A DNA stretch of 64,000 bases, taken from Agapanthus africanus. Taxonomy: Eukaryota > Streptophyta > Magnoliopsida > Asparagales > Amaryllidaceae. Where the stretch lies: contig CM057346.1 in the NCBI GenBank assembly GCA_030015575.1, positions 560,734,315 through 560,798,314 on the forward strand, in the 5' to 3' direction. The translations under genes were made by a program, and so were the position numbers. Shown one piece after another: positions 44,695-58,162 of the stretch; position 1 is the stretch's first letter; every line of letters starts with the position of its first letter. The notes below the pieces were generated by a model. It did no database searches. It saw only the letters and a program-made list of their open reading frames with translations, and was not told where the DNA came from.

Positions 44695-45513
44695 TGATGA
44701 AATTCTTAGTGCCCTTGCCGATGAAAACACGACCGATGCTGAATCCAAAACAAAAATTTTCAAGATGGCACTAACAACTTAAACCTTAAAATCTTAATCA
44801 AACACTAAACTAGCAAACTAGAATATCTAAACTACGAGTTTGAGGGGCTAGCTACCTTCGTAGTGTGTCCGTCTAATTGCGGAAGACCCTTTCCTACGCT
44901 CTTTGGCCGCCAGGAATAGGCTTGTGCACCGGAGCTCGTTGTAGCATCCATATGAACTTGTAGGGTTCTTGTGACGAACTTGTGAACTCTATCTAGGCCT
45001 CCGGTCCTCCGAATCGAGCTTGTAAGCCGATCTTCCTTTGTCGAAGATGATCCACCCGAAGGAACCCTATCCAAGCTCTGCTTCACTTCAAGAGACCCTG
45101 AGTGAAGCAACTCACACAACACACTTGCTAGGAGTGGAGTGTAAGTGATGTAAGAATGCTCATAATATTTTCTTTCTCTTTTGCTACTCTTTTATAAAAA
45201 TTAGGAGAGCTATTTCTATATTTTTCTCAACTCATGAGAAGATCAAACATGAAGGAGGAGATGATGATGAAAAGCGGAGAGAGAATGTCAAGATGAGAAT
45301 GAGCTAGCTCTCATACCATATGAGTATGACATAATTCATTTTGTAAATGAATTATCAAATAAACTATTCTAACCATACTCATGCCCATGCCTCTCTTTCC
45401 ACCTCACCTCTCCTTCTACCTCACCTCTCCATCTCATAATTCAACTTCCATAAATGGAAAATAGAATTATGATGTGTCCTATTTCTATAATGTATTTTGT
45501 ATAAATACAAAAT

Positions 45514-47324
45514 TGTTCATCTCAGAAAACTGCATTTTAATATCTCTCATTCATTATCAATTTTGTTATATATCGGTACTTTTAATCAGTGTCTGCTCAG
45601 TAATTATAGATTACAAGTATTCGTGATAAAATACTGGAAAAACACTCAATATCACGGATATAGCATTTGGGAGCCGACACTGCAATCAGAACAGAAAACC
45701 GACTAATATTCAAAGAGCTCTTTTGCAAATAAACATGTGTACACAATTTTGGTCCAACACAATACATGTGTGCACATAGCTCTTTTCGGATATGGACCAT
45801 GGTAGGGGCTGTCTTGGCACACTCATGACTTGTGCAAGTGGGCACAAGTGAGTGTGATGTGTGTTAAATGTAAAAAGTTATGATGTGATGTAATGCAACA
45901 CTTTCCCTCCAATTCCATTGAGTACAAACCAGGGTTATTTAGAGAAATCAAATATTGCCAGTGGGCAAGTGGAGAGCACACATGACCACCACCCCAAGAC
46001 TAGCCTTATTGCTCGGATTTGGACCGGCGAGAACCCCCCAAATGACCGGCATCACCGGGCCCCCTAGCTCCTTTCCTTCCCATTTTTCTTCTAGCACTTT
46101 ATAGGTATCACATCATCCATTCTATGTTGTTTGTTTATTCTATTTTGATGCCTATAAATACCAAAAAAGATTAGAGCCAAGGATGCCATATGATATATTC
46201 TTTTTTCATTTGTTTTAGTTTAGTTTTTTTGGTTTAGCTTGAGAGATTGTGTGGGCTTTAAGTTGGTTTCTTCTTCTTCTTCTTCCCTCTTGAAGTTTTC
46301 TTTTGAGAGCTTCATTATGGAGGTTGAACAAGTTACCAATATCTTGTACCTCAACTTCATCAAGTGTTAATAATATTGCTTTTTCTTTGTTTCTTTTATT
46401 CTTTTTCTTACTTGCTTCTTTTGCGATTACTATGTGTAACTAATCTTTCTTTGGTTGTGGTGATGGTGAGGAAATGAGATGAAAGGCTTTGCTTTCCTCC
46501 TCCTCTTGTTTATATTTAATGTGCTTAATATGATTCTAACTTAAAGATTGTTTATGTATTGATGTGATATGTATTTTGAAACCATGGTTACTTATAACCT
46601 CTTTATATACCATACCCACTCCCTTTCCCCATTTCACAATGTTTAAGTTAAAATCAATTTGGTGTTAAGTTTGCTAAGTTTGGATACGGTATCTTGTGAC
46701 CAAGTGCTTGACAAACCCTCGGCTTTCATATACCCTATACTATCACAAACACTTAGCAAAGTTAACACTAAAAATAATCGCTCTCACTCGCTAATTTATG
46801 TTTTTGATGTTGATATATGCTTGCTAACCCTTGTGCTTAGTGTTAATACCTCAAGCTTGGACTTGCAAACGATAAGTGAACAATACGGACTCGTTTTTTG
46901 TTTTGTGTCGAATATCGGTATTTTGATGATTTGTGCTACGCAACCGCATTAACAAGTCATGCTTCACGCCGGGTTCGACACAAGGATAAATAACTCATGA
47001 TCAAGCGAGCGTTGAAGAAATCGTCGCGATTCGACCATCCGAGCCATAGCCACGGCCATTTCTTTCATAACTTGTTTTCTTTGTTTCTTTGTTTTATATT
47101 TTTGTGACAAACCAACCAATTCATTATCTGTTGAACCTTAAACAACAAAACCTAATACTCAACTCCATGCGGATCGACCCGTACTTGCCGGCTCGCTACA
47201 ACGCGCCGTGCACTTGCGGTTTATAAATTTTAAAACGAGACCGAGCTCGCGTGCGCATCCATTTCCTTAAAACGATTCCATTTTCAAAACATATGTGTTT
47301 GCGCGCGCGGGTAAAGTCCAAACA
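45514..47324 (+). mobile_element. Solo LTR 2 (1,811 bp), related to solo LTR 1
   Basis: Begins TGTTCATCTCAG, ends GTCCAAACA, and is flanked by AAAAT (45509-45513 and 47325-47329). Joining across one AAAAT restores LTR3 (GTATAAATACAAAATACATT), which lines up with copia-2 LTRs near 49100. TATA box at 46153-46160. The first 250 bases and the GCGGATCGACCCGTACT stretch match solo LTR 1; the middle differs, so the two are relatives from different families. Confidence 0.92.
46153..46160 (+). promoter_or_regulatory. TATA box of solo LTR 2
   Basis: TATAAATA within CCTATAAATACC, about 640 bases into the LTR. Confidence 0.6.
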
Positions 47325-47411
47325 AAAATACATTCCCCGTATATACATACCCATATTCATATCAAAATACGAATACAAAAGAGAAAGTATTAAAAAATAA
47401 ATGTAATACTA

Positions 47412-47413
<2 letters not shown>

Positions 47414-47476
<63 letters not shown>
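47414..47476. repeat. Compound (TA)n(TG)n microsatellite
   Basis: About 32 bases of TA followed by about 30 of TG inside LTR3. Confidence 0.95.
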
Positions 47477-47482
<6 letters not shown>

Positions 47483-48389
47483 ATTAAATCAATACTTGGT
47501 TTAATAATCCGGCTTAATCCTAATCCGGCTAGAATTACTAACCATCCGATTAAAGTCTGTGTAGCCAGTATACGTATTTAATTGGAACTATGCACGCATC
47601 AATATACGGTCTATGCATTATTTCGCTTGAACCAGGAAAACCCTCTGTGCAGGATTCTAAAGACTTGACAATACGCTGACAGTGGGTTTAACCAGAAGCA
47701 CGTCAGCAGCATTATCTGTACATAATGGCTACCCAGGTATTGATCGAAAGGAAGGCCGACAATCAAGTTTGTCCGTATCTTATCGAGCCTATCTATGAGA
47801 ATCTCCGTACAGTCCGGTCTCTTCGTTTGAGAGTATCGCATACCGGGTTCAGGGGGTGGATAATGTCAGACCACTAATAACCTGATAAGTCGTACCGGTT
47901 TCAAGCTCATCACCCACTGTGAAACTATTTATCTCCTATCAATAAATGCCATCCACATTGGCCAAGGATTTATGGTGATAGCAGACCGAAAACAGCGCGA
48001 CATCGACTCCTAATACCGGGAGAGACGAATTCCTGACGATCACTCAATGCCTCCATGTGGCTCGGGATTGTACCGAACTAAAACCTGTTTGCACGACTCC
48101 TTTGAGCCATGGTAGAGTAGTAATCTAAGTACAGTGGGAACCCACACGAGACAAATGACGATTTCAGGTCAAAAGACTAACATGTACTCATGTCACTAGA
48201 GAACTACTATCTGATGATTGGTATAATACCATCTAAAAGTTCTCGGCGAGTCCTTCCGGTATACTTATATCTAGTGAGCATATGTATACTATTTTAAGTG
48301 ACACAACACCAATGGCTTGCGAGACCGGCCACCACCTCTCATTAGGGTCTAGAAACATATACATTAGTCCATTCCAGAATATCGATGCC

Positions 48390-50392
48390 TGTTGGGTTAC
48401 GGCAGCACCCCGGCCATCAAACCGTAGCTAAATGCGGAACAAAAATTTACTAAATTGGCGCTACCATTACCCGATGCCCGGATCTACCTTAAACCCTAAA
48501 CTAGAAAGCTTTATAAAGAAGTTAGAATGGTTATACCGAGTTGATCCGTGTCCTTCGGTCTTCATTCCAAGTTCCTAGTAGTTCCTTGATCAAGTTTAGT
48601 TGCCGGTCTCCTCCATCTACGATGATCCACCTGAAAGAAACGGTGCAAGTTTCAGCTTCGTCGATTGAGGCAATCGACGCTCCAAGGTTGCTAGCAATAG
48701 AGAGTGGAGGTGTAGGAATGTGTCACTATAATTTTCTCTCATCACATGTGCTCAATGAGCAACCATAGAAGATGAAGAAGGAGGAGAGGAAACAATGGCA
48801 TGGGCAACCCAAAAAAAATTCTAAGTCTTTTGTGTGAATGAGAGTGTAGTAAGCAAGTGAAGAAATCTAGTGGAGGAAAAAGAAAATGAGAAAGCCCACA
48901 CAAACTTGTGGCTGCCTCCTCACCCACATTCACACAAAAAAATCTCCACAACTTTCCATTAAACAATAAAGACCCATGCCTCTCTACATGTCCAAGCCAT
49001 GCTCATGCCACCTCATCCCTTCCACCTCATTTATAAAACAAATGAATTTCCAAAAAGGAAAATCATATAAATGAGGTGTCCACTTCTAGAAGCTATTCCG
49101 TATAAATACGGAATACTTCCCAGTACACGTATCATAATACATATACGCGTATTCGTACAAAAATACGAATACCTAAGAGAGAAAATGAATAGTGAACAAT
49201 AATACTAGAATACTTATATATAAATTATTAAATCAAAACCCGATTTAATAATCCGGCTAAATTCTAAGCCGATAGTATTATCAACCGTCCGATTAAAGTC
49301 TGTGCAACCTGTACACATATTTAATCGGACGCCTGTATGCACCAACATACGTCATCTACATCATATGGCCTGAACCGTGAAAACCCACTGTGTGGGACTC
49401 TAAAGACTCGTCAATATGCTGGCAGTGGGTTTAACCACAAGTACGTCAGCGGCACTGGCTGTACGTAACGGCTACCCAGGTATTGAGCGAAAGGGAGGCC
49501 GACGAGCAAACTCATCCTGAACCTCTACTGAGCCTGACAGTGACAATATCCGTACAATCCGGTCTGTTCGTCTAAGAGCATCACATATCGAGTCTAGGGG
49601 GTGGATAAACTCAGACCCCAAACAACGCGACATTTAGTATCGGCATGAAACCCATTACTACCTGAGAAGCTATCGATCCTATATCGGTAATTCTCGTCCA
49701 CTATGGCCATGGATTTCTGGTGATGGCCACCAGTGCACAACGCGACATCAACCCCCAATACCGGGAGAGACGAATCCCCGACGATCCGATCACCGCCTCC
49801 ATATGGCTCGGGATTGTACCCAACTAAAACCTGTTTGCACGACTTGTTTGAGCCGTGGTAGGGTAGTAATCAAAGCACAATGTGAACTCACAAGAGACAA
49901 ATGGCGATCTCAGGTAGACAGACTAACCTGTACACATGCCACCTGGAAACTGCTATCTGACAATAGGTATAATACCGACTAGCACGTTCCCGACGAGTCT
50001 GTCCAGTGTACTCATAACCCAATGAGCACCTATATACTATCTTAGGTGAACAAACTAACACCAATGGATTGTGATACCTGGCCACCATCCCTCTCGATCA
50101 GTATACACTAGTCTACACTGGAGTATCGATGCCCAGTCTCGATACTCCCATGACTAGGGACATTTAAAGATGCTTATAGACCCCAACTCCCACGTATATG
50201 ATCGCCATCATAATGCTGGTAGTCAGGCAACAATCCTATGGGCTCTATCAACAAGTACATGATGATAAAGACAAACTAGATAGCATACTATTATCTCGAG
50301 TAAGACTGTTCTAGCGGTATAGGTCCTCCCTCAATCATCGTAATCACCTGCCCGCGACTATGATAATTGCCTTGAGGGCACTATAGCCAACA
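48390..50392 (-). repeat. Copia-2 LTR A (2,003 bp)
   Basis: TGTTGGGTTACGG to CTATAGCCAACA on the plus strand. Carries a CCGTATAAATACGG dyad near 49096-49109 and shared LTR blocks (GGACTCTAAAGACTCGTCAA; GGCTACCCAGGTATTGAGCG; ATACCGGGAGAGACGAATCC). Confidence 0.94.
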
Positions 50393-52022
50393 ATCTCCCA
50401 CTTGCACTTAAGTCCAATTATCACGATGACGCATACTCACAGCCCATGTGATACCGAACACCCAACTTCTCTACCAATTAGTTTCGCAAAGCCCGTTTGC
50501 GAAACTATTGCGTTCGAGAAATAGCCTCAGTGAGTAGATCCGCTCCAATGTTTCTTTCTGTATCTCTCTATATCTCAACTTCGTGGAGAAAGATATCTCC
50601 CAAAATGAGCAATACCTGTCTTAGAATTTGTCTGGATATCTGATGGAACCCAGTTCAAAAATGAACTACAAATCAAATAAACTTCTTAGACTGTATTGTC
50701 CACTGAATTTAATCAGTATCCTGCACCATGCCTTTCCTCAATATCCGCTTGGACCACCTGTCCAACATACTGTCCCTCAAAAAAGGAAAAACTATAACTC
50801 TGGGAGTCACTCTGTCATCCAGGTCACCTTGTAAACCTGAAATGAAAATCGTCTCCCGAAGGAGGCTGCCGTAATCATTTTCCAAGAACATCCATTTATG
50901 TTCAATAACTGCTTCCCAATGTTTCTCCAGGATTGGATTAATATATGTTTATTGCAGCCAGTGGAAAAGCAACATCTGGTGTGGTACTTGACATTTCATG
51001 ATTAACTCAATTGCCTAAGCAAGTGGTATGCTAATCATGCAGATCCCTCCCCCCTTTAGTCTGTAAGACACCTTCAGAGAGTGTGACACCATCACCTGCA
51101 GTTACATCACCATGCCAGGAGTCGTCCATTCTAAAATACATTTAGAATAATGTCAAAGTACCCAGATTAGAATATTTCCCAAATCTAGATCTAAAACCAT
51201 AGATCTAGTTACCAGAAACCCTGATAGTATATCCATATCCTATGTGGAGAAACAACATTATGACAACCACAATATAACCGATCGTAGTATAGGAATTTCA
51301 ATTCCTATAAAGTGTATGTCATCCCAAATACCAGGACATCACACCCTACTACTTTCTTACCAGATCCATCTCCTATTCTGATGAGTTCAAAGCCTATGAC
51401 TGTCACATAAAAAATAGATGATCTATTTCCGCTATACCTGCTTTAGTCTATAAATAGACATAAGCTACTTACCCACTATGCTTCCGCTTCTCCCACTGAC
51501 TATAACAACTTTCTGGCAGAGTCATATACACGTGCATTTCTAAAGCTAGTTTAGAACGATGCAATACTTATCTTCCTGCCGGGTTTTATAGTCTAGAACA
51601 GCAGCAATGGCAAGTCTTGGTAAACAAGAACCTCCCTATCACCGTCACTGAGAAGACCGAAGTACCTCTCGGGTGCCTGAGGTTACCCACCAAATATGCG
51701 GAGTGGCTAATGGAATGTCAAAACTAATTGAATCCTTAAGTTCGATTAAATCTTCAGTGATCGTTAGTGGTTCTGGAATCACTTCCAGTTCTACCATACT
51801 CCCACATCTGTTTTTATGAAAAAATCCATTTTACTAAAACTGTGGCGCGTCAAGAACAATATAAATATTGATCTTCCTGATGGAAGAAAGTTAACCTTCG
51901 TCAAAGCCCGGGACAACCCACAAACAGCCATTACTGAAACATGCCTTGAGTTTATCCGGATTCTGGTTTTAAGTATCAGCCGGACGACTCCCTATACCTT
52001 AACATCGTTAAGATATAAATTG

Positions 52023-52065
<43 letters not shown>

Positions 52066-52960
52066 AACAAAAGCACTAATTTAATTGGAACCAGATTCAA
52101 AATTATGCAGCTGTCTCCAGTGCATATCAACCAAATGGAAAGAGGCCAATCAGCATTACTCATTTAGGAGTGCATCCCTATATGAGTAACCTGAAAGAGA
52201 AGCAAGTTCTCAAAACCATTACTATCAACGGAATACCAAACACAAGTATCTACATATTCGACTTCCTCGAAGAATCCTGATACTTCCAACAAATGGTTCT
52301 CTACTTTATTCTTATACCTATAACTTCTGAAAATCTGAACCTTGTATTTAAACGAAATACTTGTCTAGAACTAGAGAAGTTATGAGTAAACAGAATATAG
52401 TACGAGTACCAACCCCATTGTCCTAATGGACACCGGACAACATATAATACTTTGTATAAGTCTACTGAGTTTAATAACTCAAACTCTGTGTATCGTAGGT
52501 TGAAAAACCGTACTATGGTTAAGAAGAATTACACCGCTGTTGAATGCACCTTACCTAATCACCAACTGATATAGGTAAATGTCACAGATATAATATCAAA
52601 AAGTTATATCTCACTTTATAAAATAAAGGTACAGATATATTAGTTTGAAATTGGTGCATAATAACGGATATTCAAAACTAAATATTTGCCATCCGGCAAA
52701 ATCCAGATGATTTCCTCAAATATCACCAATTACAACGAATTCCGATATAATGAGGATCTAATCACCCAATTCCCAATATCTTACTCCCACTCACCATCCG
52801 TAATAACATACAGATGTGAGAAACTGATCTGGTAAACACATACCCTGGAGTTAGATTCCAATTGGGAAAACAGTTTTTAATTAACATTGCACTGCGAAAC
52901 TGAAACATGAAAATGTTTCGAAGGGGTAACCGGGTATTCAGTAATGCCTCATCCATTATC
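50393..52960 (-). pseudogene. Copia-2 unit A decayed RT, integrase and protease
   Basis: No long frame remains. Alignment by eye to copia-1 shows the polypurine tract (50393-50403), then RNase H and RT remnants, for example IYRLKQ near 51447, with minus-strand TAG stops at 51432-51434 and 51465-51467. A protease remnant at about 52762-52870 reads GYVFTRSVSHICMLLRMVSG where copia-1 has the DTGSGSHICNMLYGL form, so the active Asp and Gly are lost. A (TA)n run lies at 52025-52058. Both stops recur in unit B. Confidence 0.75.
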
Positions 52961-52991
52961 CTGATTCATGACAGTAACCATATATTTATCT

Positions 52992-53780
52992 GCCTTCAAT
53001 CCAATCCCTTTATTATGTCTTTACTTATTACCTTCTGTACAACTTCTTTAGGCTAATTGGTTTTCTTCCTTCCCTACCCTTCGGCACCAGCCTAAGGTTT
53101 GGAAGAAGAATATCCAATAAGCGTAATAGGTGTACTCTCCTTATGTTAGGAGCCCTCGCAATCTGAGAGAAGGTAATGGGAAAAGACATCTGAATAATCC
53201 TATTCTATTTTACCTAAACCGGAAACCATCCTCGAATCTGGAACAAGTTCCTTCGAGTTCATATGTACATCCAAAAGAAGTGGATATCCGTAGTGATACG
53301 AAGTGTTCTGGAGAAATTCAAAGTGGATGTGGGAGTGGCAGGGGTATACACGGTTTTGTCGTGAATGATAGCAGTCCCAATTTTCTTTGCCCTTAATCTA
53401 ATCCCTTTATATGTCTTTATTTATTACCTTCTGTACACCACCTTTAAGCTAATTGGTTTTCTTCCTTCCCTACCTTTCGACACCTGCCTATGGTTTGAAA
53501 GAAGACTATCCAATAAGCTCAATAGGTGTACCCTCTCCTAATCCTAGGAGCGCTCACAACCTGAGAGAAAGTAAAGGAAAAAAACAACCGAATAATCTTA
53601 TTCAATCTCTCTAGAACCAGAATCCATCCTCGAATCTGGAACAAGTTCCTTCGAGTTCGTATGTAACTATACGATGGATTTATCCAATGGAAGTAGACGT
53701 TCATAGTGATATGGGGTGTTCTGGAAAAATGCAAAGGTGATATAGAAATGGCAATGATATATGCGACACCGTGACATTCC
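52992..53780 (-). repeat. ~395-bp direct duplication in unit A
   Basis: Starts near 52992 and 53389, both with CCTTCAATCCAATCCC-like text, then GGCTAATTGGTTTTCTTCC, CTGGAACAAGTTCCTTCGAG and GTGTTCTGGA in the same order. Copies differ by several percent. The same pair occurs in unit B at about 60745-61560. It sits where the end of Gag would meet protease. Confidence 0.8.
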
Positions 53781-56133
53781 AAAATCCAAAGTGTTTTAAG
53801 AAGGTTCGGTTAACCTGGTTCATGAGTTTTAGTCAAGGGTCGGGCCATGGTCACTGCATAAGAGAGAGAAAATAAACACTCAACGTGCACTCTAATCTAG
53901 ATCAGAATGTTTATTTATTTATCTAATCGGTATGGTTCCCACTGTTTGCTCGAATTCTCCTCCAAACCCAAAAGGAGAATTAGTCGGGATCATCTAAAAT
54001 CACCCGAGGAGTAAACCTACTCATCAGTGGGAATCGGGATCCAACTCTCATCGCATGATAACTTGATGGAAGCCACTCAAGTCACTACACTCCAGAAGGT
54101 ATGCGCAATGATAGCAAGTTTCCTGTATGTTTGAAACTCCCGATGTAGTTTTTACCCCTACGATCCAAGTGACCTTGACAAATCAACGTATCAAAGGGTC
54201 CTAGTCAAGTTCAACCCGTCATTATCTTGATTGCATTAAACTCACCCATACGAGTCCTTGACACAGTCAACATGACCGTACGACTGTTCTAACCAATCCA
54301 CATATCCATGCGACAGAAAAGAATTACAGAGCTACCGAACACTACGCCTCGGCAATGCACGACATACGTAGCACGAATACTAAGCAATACTAATCTGAAA
54401 TGATGGAGGGCTACGACTGGTTTTTGGCGAAAAAACCTTTAACGTAATGAACTTGATATCGTTGAAGGAACCGAGTGGTTTTACAAATTTATAGTGGCGA
54501 AAACTTTTGCTAAAGAGGTCACTCCCGGTGAAGGGATCTCGGCTCTTTCCTCATCGAATGAGGTGCAGGATATTCCAAACTGAATACCACGATGCAAAGC
54601 AAAAGAATCAAATATAGTAAATTTATTACGTTGACACAAACTTCTGCCCAAGGGGTCACTCCCGATGAAGGGATCTCGGCTCTTGCCTCCTCGAATGAGG
54701 TGCTGGATATTCATAACCGAATACCACTGTGCCAAGCAAAAGAGAACGTCTGTAATGTCAGTTTTTTTTAAAAACTTGGTTCCAACATCATATATATGTT
54801 TGTTTTATCCTTGCATTGATCAGAATCATCGCAGTCCCATCAATTAATCACACCAGAAAAGAACAAAAATAAAATGTACGTATATGCCATCCGTATTCAC
54901 CACTGGGTCCCGTCATCACTCGTTTGGTTACATAACTAATGACAGAGAGGGGACTGGACTAGGGCGGGTGCAAAACATATACAACATCTACTAGTATATA
55001 TATATATATCATTCGTCTAAGGCATGATATAAAGCAACATCACAGAAGCATCACAGAAGCAACACAGAATGGTGGATAATCTTGTAGCCCCGGGTTTAAC
55101 TTGAGCCGTAAATGAGACCAGACATTCCCTGTCGTGTGGATAGCATGTGCAATGAAACCTAGACCCCTACGAGCGCGGAAAGTTACCCGCCTAAACCAGA
55201 AGTGAGGCAACCCCCTTCAACAACGTGAATGGGCCACCCAACACTTCACGGAATCCGGTAACTTAGGCACCCCTCCGCGGGTCAACCTATACCTCCTACG
55301 AGTGCGGCGAATAGCCCACTAATTCTAGAGTAAGGTCCCCTCCATCTCAACGCCATGAGACGCAGACCCGTTGCCCTCTAGAACCCGGCTATTCGTGCAC
55401 TCCACCGCGTGGTAATCCTAATACAGAAAAGAAAATAATATAGAAGGGTGCATCGACCTCAACCCGGTCGTGCCCCAAACGAATAATATACAAACTGACA
55501 GTGACGGCAGTCTACATGTCGGACACTCACCCCGCAATATAAAATGTACAAATGAAACTAAACTATACTAATATTGCACCAAAACTATCCACCACAACGA
55601 TCCAACCAACATCACAGCACAACACACAACATCAACATGAATGTCACGTTCGCAAACCCGTCTAAAAGAACTATAGCAATTAGACAAGTTGTACCGATCT
55701 AATAACATTCACGGTCGCTGATAGTAATGTAAGTACTGATAAACATTTAAACAGTGTTAAAATATCGACTTCGAAACACCCCGAATTGCCCCCTTCAACA
55801 GATAACAAAAAATCCAAAATGGGCAAAACAAACAATACCACTGAACCAATATTCCAGAGACCAAACAATACCCAAAATACGAAGCCCAAAATCCTTATTA
55901 GGGCCGGCCAGCTCGGAAAAAGAAGCAATGTGCCGGGTCAATTTTATTGGAATGAGCTCGTATTTGGGGTGCAGTCTAGTTGTCACTCAAATAGTCTTCT
56001 GCAGTTGTTTAAAATTTTTTTTGAAGACTTTTAAAATCGACAGAGAGTGGAATCTGCAGTGCATCGTTTTCGGTTTGTTTCGATTTCGATACTTTAACAT
56101 TGTATAAACTAGCTAGCTAAAGGTTTAAAGGCC
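53781..56133 (-). other. Copia-2 unit A non-coding leader
   Basis: No Gag in any frame. Holds the hairpin block twice (54509-54605 and 54646-54742), a short (TA)n near 54998, and stretches shared with the copia-1 leader (GCGGGTGCAAAACATA; TAGACCCCTACGAGCGCGG; CTCAACCCGG). The frame at 55680-55928 (82 codons) is kept in unit B with few changes but matches nothing known and is probably chance. Confidence 0.75.
54509..54742 (-). repeat. Duplicated hairpin-rich leader block, unit A
   Basis: Units 54509-54605 and 54646-54742. First: TCCC-GGTGAA-GGGA, CCTCAT-CGA-ATGAGG, GGATATTC-CAAACT-GAATACC. Second: TCCC-GATGAA-GGGA, a weaker middle stem (CCTCCT), GGATATTC-ATAACC-GAATACC. Closely matches the copia-1 block at 7395-7640. 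Confidence 0.8.
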
Positions 56134-56146
56134 GGCTCTCATACCA
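56134..56146 (-). promoter_or_regulatory. Copia-2 primer-binding site, unit A
   Basis: TGGTATGAGAGCC directly abuts LTR B; one difference from the tRNA-iMet complement. Confidence 0.88.
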
Positions 56147-58162
56147 TGTTGGGTTACGGCAGCGCCCCGGCCATGAAACCGTGGCCAAATGCGGAACAAA
56201 AATTTACTAAACTGGCGCTACCATTACCCGATACCCGGATCTACCTTAAACCCTAAACTAGAAAGCTTTATAAAGAAGTTAGAATGGTTATACCGAGTTG
56301 ATCTGTGTCTTTCGGTCTTCATTCCAAGCTCCTAGTGGCTCCTTGATCAAGTTTGGTTGCCGGTCTTCCTCCATCTACGATGATCCACCTGAGGGAAATG
56401 GCGCAAGCATCAGCTTCGTTGAACGAGACAATCGACGCTCCAAGGTTGCTAGCAATGGAGAGTGGAGGTGTAGGAATGTGTCACTATAATTTTCTCTCAT
56501 CACATGTGCTCAATGAGCAACGATAGAAGATGAAGTAGGAGGTGAGGAAACAATGGCATGAGCAACTCAAAAAAAAATGCTAAGTCTTTTGTGTGAATGA
56601 GAGTGTAGTAAGCAAGTGAAGAAATCTAGTGGAGGAAAAAGAAAATGAGCAAGCCCACACAAACTTGTGGCTTCCTCCTCACCCTCATTCACACAAAAAT
56701 ATCTCCACAATTTTCCATTAAACAATAAAGACCCATGCCTCTCTACATGTCCAAGCCATGGTCATGCCATCTTATCCCTTCCACCTCATTTATAAAACAA
56801 ATGAATTTCCAAAAAGGAAAATCATATAAATGAGGTGTCCACTTCTAGAAGCTATTCCGTATAAATACGGAATACTTCCCGGTACACGTATCGAAATACA
56901 TATATGCGTATTCTTAAAAAAATACGAATACACAATAGAGAAAATGAATAATTACAATAATACTAGAATACTTATATATAAATTATTAAATCAAAACCCG
57001 ATTTAATAATCCGGCTTAATCCTAAGCCGCTACTACTATCAACCGTCCGATTCAAGTCTGGGCAACCTGTACACATATTTAATCGGACACCTGTATGCAC
57101 CAACATACGTCATCTACACCATATTGCCTGAACCGTGAAAACCCTCTGTGTGGGGCTCTAAAAACTCGTCAATACGCTGGCAGTGGGTTTAACCATAAGC
57201 ACGTCATCGGCACTAGCTGTACGTAACGGCTACCCAGGTATTGAGCGAAAGGGAGGTCGACGAGCAAACTCATCCTGAATCCCTTCTGAGCCTGACAGTG
57301 AAAATATCCGTATAGTTCGTTCTGTTCTACTAAGAGTATCGCATATCGAGTCTAGAGAGGTGGATAAAGTCATCCCCTAACAACGCGACATTTAGTGTCG
57401 GCATGAAACCCATCACCACCTGTGAAGCTATCAATTCTAGATCGGTAATTCTCGTCCACCATGGCCATGGATTTCTGGTGATGGTCCCCTATGCACAACG
57501 TGACATCAACCCTCAATACCGGGAGAGACGAATCCCCGACGATCCGATCACTGCCTCTATGTGGCTCGGGACTGTACCCAACTAAAACCAGTTTGCACGA
57601 CTCCTTTGAGCCGTGGTAGGGTAGCAATCAAAGCACAGTGTGAACTCACACGAGACAAATGACGATCTCAGGTCGACAGAATAACCTGTACACATGTTAC
57701 CTGGGAACTGCTATCTGACAATAGGTATAATACCGACTAGCACATTCCCGGCGAGTCCGTCCAGTGTACTCATAACCCAATGAGCACCTGTATACTATCT
57801 TAGGTGAACAAACTAACACCGATGGCTTGTGAGACCTGGCCACCGCCTTTCTTCGGGGTCTCGATCAGTATACACTAGTCTACACTGGAGTATCGATGCC
57901 CAGTCTCGATACTCCCACGACAATGGACATTTAAAGATGTGCTTATAGACCCCCAGCTCCTACGTATATGACCTCCATCATAATACTGGTAGTCAGGCAA
58001 CAATCCTATGGGCTCTATCAACATGTACATGAAGATAAAGACAAACTAGATACCATACTATCATCTCGAGTAAGACTGTTCTATCGGTATAGGTCATCCC
58101 TCAATCATCGTAATCACCTGCCTACGACTATGATAATTGCCTTGAGGGAACTATAGCCAACA
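56147..58162 (-). repeat. Copia-2 LTR B (2,016 bp), shared by both units
   Basis: Same ends as LTR A. It serves as the 5' LTR of unit A and the 3' LTR of unit B, which is what makes the array a dimer and not two insertions. Confidence 0.94.

Larger units (their letters stand above)
44695..48389 (-). mobile_element. LTR3: partial LTR of another copia family, twice interrupted
   Basis: Begins near TGATGAAATTCTTAG and follows the copia-2 LTR in layout: CAAAACAAAAATTT, AACCTTAAAATC, a gene-like purine-rich part, ATAAATTATTAAATCAA-type sequence, GGATTCTAAAGACTTGACAATACGC, ATACCGGGAGAGACGAAT. It is interrupted by solo LTR 2 (45514-47324) and cut at 48389 (ATCGATGCC) by copia-2. Its remainder should lie beyond the right end of the window. 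The left edge is set by analogy, not by a target duplication. Confidence 0.75.

Noticed and set aside
49090..49112. CCGTATAAATACGG dyad as the minus-strand copia-2 promoter
   Set aside because: The TATAAAT reads on the plus strand; on the sense strand a nearby TTTTATAAATGAGG (about 49027-49040) is an equal candidate, so I could not choose.
55680..55928. 82-codon minus-strand frame conserved in both copia-2 units (63475-63723)
   Set aside because: The units are near-identical copies, so conservation is expected; no known motif, and it lies in the non-coding leader.
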